From: an uncultured Oscillospiraceae bacterium
Lineage (GTDB): Bacteria > Bacillota > Clostridia > Oscillospirales > Oscillospiraceae
Length of the DNA stretch: 8,777 nucleotides
Direction of reading: 5' to 3'
Assembly: GCA_934630555.1 (NCBI GenBank)
Contig: CAKTXB010000068.1
Coordinates: 1-8,777, forward strand
The notes beneath the pieces were generated by a model. The model saw only the letters and a list, made by a program, of their open reading frames with translations, was not told where the DNA came from and ran no database searches. Below, one piece after another: positions 6,472 to 8,777 of this stretch (within the stretch, counting starts at the first letter, position 1; the number at the start of each line of letters is the position of its first letter). The translations under genes and the position numbers were made by a program.

Positions 6472-6493
6472 TTTTCAAAATGGAGGGTTTTCT

Positions 6494-7288
6494 ATGGAAC
6501 TGCATATTCTCGCCGTGGGCGACGTGGTCGGCACATCCGGCCTTTTATTCCTCAAAAAGCATCTGCGCACGCTGCGGCGGCAGTATGCCATCGACTTTGC
6601 CGTGGTAAACGGCGAGAATGTTTCCGGCGTGGGCCTCACGCCGCAGCAGGCGGAAACGATTCTGGACGCAGGCGCGGACGTCATCACACTGGGCAACCAC
6701 ACGTGGAACCGGCGCGAGATCTGCCCGTTCCTTGACGACGACCCCTGTATCCTCCGCCCGGCAAACTTTCAGCCGTCGCTGCCCGGCCGCGGCTGGGGCG
6801 TGTTCGACACCAAGGCCGGCAAGATCGCCGTGGTGAACCTCATCGGCCGCTGCAACATGGACTTTGGCCCGGACAACCCGTTCCGCGTCATTGACAAGGT
6901 CCTGCAAAAAACGGGCGATGTGCCAACGCTGGTGGATTTCCACGCCGAGGCGACGTCGGAAAAGCTGGCCATGGCATACTATCTGGACGGCCGCATCAGC
7001 GCCCTGTGGGGCACGCACACGCACGTGCCCACGGCGGACACCATCATCCTGCCGAATGGCACGGGCTACCAGACCGACCTTGGCATGGTCGGGCCCATCC
7101 ACTCCGTCATCGGCGTGAGGCCGGAACAGTCCATCGCCATGTTTCGCGGCGAGCTGACGTCGCGCTTTGAGGTCGCGTCCGGGCCGTGCCGGCTCTGCGC
7201 GCTGGCGCTGACCGTCGATATGGCCACGCGCCGCTGCACCAAACTTGAAAGGGTGATGCTTGTTGATCCAATTCCTGCACGCAGCTGA
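6494..7288 (+). CDS. ymdB: YmdB-family metallophosphoesterase (2',3'-cyclic nucleotide phosphodiesterase)
   Basis: Cytosolic two-metal phosphodiesterase of 264 residues, the length of Bacillus subtilis YmdB, which hydrolyses 2',3'-cyclic AMP and affects the choice between biofilm and motility. Metal and catalytic residues are all present: D10 in VGDVVG, E41/N42 in NGEN (39-42), N68/H69 in GNHTWN (67-72), H150 in DFHAEATSEK (148-157), and H175/H177 in GTHTHVPTAD (173-182). DLGMVGP (195-201) is another family hallmark. The start has GGAGGG at 6482-6487, 7 bases away; an in-frame extension upstream would run through the divergent sigma gene and is rejected. The last 29 bases overlap the next gene. 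Family assignment is firm; in vivo substrate is by analogy. Confidence 0.93.
   Translation: MELHILAVGDVVGTSGLLFLKKHLRTLRRQYAIDFAVVNGENVSGVGLTPQQAETILDAGADVITLGNHTWNRREICPFLDDDPCILRPANFQPSLPGRGWGVFDTKAGKIAVVNLIGRCNMDFGPDNPFRVIDKVLQKTGDVPTLVDFHAEATSEKLAMAYYLDGRISALWGTHTHVPTADTIILPNGTGYQTDLGMVGPIHSVIGVRPEQSIAMFRGELTSRFEVASGPCRLCALALTVDMATRRCTKLERVMLVDPIPARS
7248..7253 (+). promoter_or_regulatory. Ribosome binding site of the SbcD/YhaO-like gene
   Basis: AAAGGG, extended as AGGGTGAT to 7257, lies within the end of ymdB and 6 bases before the TTG at 7260. An in-frame TGA at 7254-7256 rules out any start further upstream, so initiation must be at TTG 7260 or the adjacent TTG 7263. Confidence 0.6.
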
Positions 7289-8348
7289 CCTGCATCTCGA
7301 CTCGCCGTTCGCCGCGCTCAGCCCCGAACAGGCCGCCGCCCGGCGGCAGGCCCAGCGTGACCAGCTGACGCAGATCATGGAGCTTGCCAATGCAAACGAC
7401 TGCGACCTGGTGCTGCTGGCCGGCGACCTGTTTGACAGCGACAATGTGGACCCCGACACTGTTCGGGCCCTTCTGCGCGCGTGCGCGCTCTGCCGCGCCG
7501 AGATCGTCATTGCCCCCGGCAACCACGACTTCTGCGCCCCCGGCAGCGCCTATCTCACGGAGCACTGGCCGGAAAATGTCCACATTTTCACAAAAAACAC
7601 CGTCGACTGCTTTACCTTTCCGCAGCTTGGCTGCCGCGTCTATGGCGCGGCATTCACCGCCGCAAATGCGCCCGCGCTGCTGGATGGCTTTGCCGCCGCG
7701 CCGGACGAGCTTTTAGATCTCATGGTGCTGCACGGCGACGCGCTAAACGCCGCCAGCCCGTATAACGCCATCACCCCGGCGCAGATCGCCGCTTCCGGCC
7801 TTGCCTATCTGGCGCTGGGCCACATCCACGCGCAAAGCGGTCTGCTGCGCGCGGGCGATACCTGCTACGCGTGGCCGGGCTGCCCCATGGGGCGCGGCTT
7901 CGACGAGCTGGGGGAAAAGGGCGTGTACCTCGGTCTTGTGGGCGAGGGGCGCTGTACGCTGACGTTCACGCCACTCGGCGCGCCAAAATATGAGGTCCTC
8001 CGCGTTGCGGCGGGCGACGACGCGCTGGCCGCCATCGAGCGCGCCCTTCCGGCGGATACCCAAAACGATATTTACCGTATCCTGCTCGCCGGCGAAGCGC
8101 CGGAGATAGACCTTGCCGCGCTGCGCCGCGCGCTGGACGGGCGCTTTTTTGCCTGCACGCTGCGCGATGAAACGACCCCGCGCCGTGATCTGTGGGAAGG
8201 CTGCGGCGCGGACACGCTGCGCGGGCTGTTTCTGCAGCAGCTGCGCGCGCAGTATGATGCCGCGGCGGATGACGATACCCGCCGCACCATCACGCTGGCC
8301 GTGCGCTATGCGCTGCGCGCCATGGACGGGCAGGAGGTGACGCTGTGA
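7260..8348 (+). CDS. SbcD/YhaO-like DNA repair nuclease (metallophosphoesterase)
   Basis: Calcineurin-like phosphoesterase of 362 residues in the SbcD/Mre11 superfamily. Such proteins form nuclease subunits that work with an SMC-like ATPase on DNA ends and hairpins. Family motifs appear in order: D10/H12 in HAADLHLDSPF (7-17), GDLFDS (55-60), GNHD (87-90), HGD (158-160) and GHIH (187-190). A C-terminal capping region follows (about 245-362) with YRILLAGE (272-279) and LRDETTPRRDLW (301-312). That C-terminus resembles the Firmicutes YhaO group more than classical SbcD. The TTG start is forced by a stop just upstream and gives the expected LIQFLHAADLHL opening. The start overlaps ymdB by 29 bases and the end overlaps the partner ATPase by 4. 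All ligands are intact, so it should be active. Confidence 0.9.
   Translation: MLIQFLHAADLHLDSPFAALSPEQAAARRQAQRDQLTQIMELANANDCDLVLLAGDLFDSDNVDPDTVRALLRACALCRAEIVIAPGNHDFCAPGSAYLTEHWPENVHIFTKNTVDCFTFPQLGCRVYGAAFTAANAPALLDGFAAAPDELLDLMVLHGDALNAASPYNAITPAQIAASGLAYLALGHIHAQSGLLRAGDTCYAWPGCPMGRGFDELGEKGVYLGLVGEGRCTLTFTPLGAPKYEVLRVAAGDDALAAIERALPADTQNDIYRILLAGEAPEIDLAALRRALDGRFFACTLRDETTPRRDLWEGCGADTLRGLFLQQLRAQYDAAADDDTRRTITLAVRYALRAMDGQEVTL
8332..8340 (+). promoter_or_regulatory. Ribosome binding site of the YhaN/SbcC-like gene
   Basis: AGGAGGTGA, a near-perfect match to the 16S rRNA 3' end, sits inside the end of the nuclease gene. Its GGAGG core (8333-8337) is 7 bases before the GTG start at 8345. 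It identifies the GTG as the start and suggests strong translation. Confidence 0.75.
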
Positions 8349-8777
8349 AGCTGCTGAAACTCACCGCCACATTCGGCAAGCTCGACCACGAAACGTTGGA
8401 GCTGCACGATGGCCTCAATGTCCTGACACGCCCGAATGAGGCCGGAAAATCGACCTGGGCGGCATTTCTGCTGGCCATGTTCTACGGCATCGACACCCGC
8501 GAACGCGCCAGTGCCGGCGTGCTGCCCATGAAAACAAAATACAGGCCCTGGAGCGGCGCGGCCATGGAGGGCGTTATGGAGCTGGAGCACGAAGGCCGCC
8601 GCATCACGCTCGAGCGCACGAGCCGCGGGCGCGCGCCCATGGGGGAATTTTGTGCCTCTGACACCGCCACCGGCCAGCCCATTTTGGGCCTGACGGCGGA
8701 TAACTGCGGGCAGGTCTTGCTTGGCGCAGAGCGGAGCGTATTCGAGCGCAGCGCGTTTTTGCAGCAGAACGCCATGG
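8345..8777 (+). CDS. YhaN/SbcC-like AAA ATPase, N-terminal part (3' end outside window)
   Basis: The first 144 codons of an SMC/Rad50-type ATPase that should partner the upstream nuclease in DNA end processing. The GTG start overlaps the nuclease stop (GTGA). The N-terminus KLLKLTATFGKLDHETLEL (2-20) is the usual first beta-sheet of the ATPase head. The P-loop is PNEAGKST (30-37). The residue at the first glycine position of GxxxxGKS/T is arginine (R29), a variation to note, while GKST itself is intact. AFLLAMFYGID (40-50) follows. SAFLQQNAM, with a Q-loop-like glutamine pair, sits at the window edge. The coiled-coil arms and Walker B half are not in the window. Full-length relatives are much larger. 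Confidence 0.87.
   Translation, partial: MKLLKLTATFGKLDHETLELHDGLNVLTRPNEAGKSTWAAFLLAMFYGIDTRERASAGVLPMKTKYRPWSGAAMEGVMELEHEGRRITLERTSRGRAPMGEFCASDTATGQPILGLTADNCGQVLLGAERSVFERSAFLQQNAM

Noticed and set aside
6206..6493. In-frame 5' extension of ymdB
   Set aside because: It would run through the divergent sigma gene and both promoters; the ATG at 6494 has a good ribosome site and gives the expected 264-residue length.
6365..6505. Longer N-terminus for the ECF sigma factor starting at ATG 6505
   Set aside because: It would cover the promoter on the same strand, overlap the ymdB start, and encode a basic, unrelated N-terminus not typical of the family.
6545..7522. Open frame of 325 codons on the minus strand
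   Set aside because: Antisense to ymdB and the nuclease gene, with low-complexity Arg/Ala-rich translation and no recognisable motif.

Overview
The window reads as chromosomal DNA of a GC-rich, endospore-forming Clostridia member, most likely of the Oscillospirales (Ruminococcaceae/Oscillospiraceae) type. The grounds are a sigma-K gene, strong AGGAGG ribosome binding sites, Firmicutes-style families (YmdB, YhaO/YhaN-like pair, ECF sigma plus membrane partner) and high GC. The taxonomic placement is inference. There is no rRNA, tRNA, CRISPR array, phage gene or transposase. Coding density is high and every gene looks intact, apart from two cut by the window edges.

Left block (1-4019, + strand): a three-gene operon that looks like a complete multistep phosphorelay ending in cyclic-di-GMP control. 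It encodes an HD-GYP plus GGDEF output protein (5' end outside the window, probably losing a receiver domain), a stand-alone HPt protein overlapping it by 4 bases, and a soluble hybrid histidine kinase with a C-terminal receiver. Expected phosphate flow is kinase His172 to receiver Asp462 to HPt His60 to the receiver of the output protein.

Middle block (4020-5159): a 142-bp nested inverted-repeat element fills the gap between the convergent kinase and sigK genes. It can act as a terminator in both directions and has the form of a small non-autonomous transposon. Next comes sigK on the minus strand, uninterrupted and with a pro-sequence-like N-terminus, preceded by about 240 bases of hairpin-rich intergenic DNA.

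Right block (5160-8777): a minus-strand ECF-type sigma factor gene overlaps the gene for a single-pass membrane protein that is probably its partner or regulator, and a strong terminator follows. Divergent from it, over tightly packed back-to-back promoters, runs a + strand operon: ymdB (2',3'-cyclic nucleotide phosphodiesterase family), an SbcD/YhaO-like nuclease and a YhaN/SbcC-like ATPase cut by the right edge. Coding overlaps of 29 and 4 bases link these three. Non-ATG starts are unusually frequent here (TTG for the sigma factor, TTG for the nuclease, GTG for the ATPase).

Nothing in the window is clearly a new system. The points most worth checking are the phosphorelay/c-di-GMP operon, the nested palindromic element, the pro-SigK-like N-terminus and the ymdB-nuclease-ATPase linkage.
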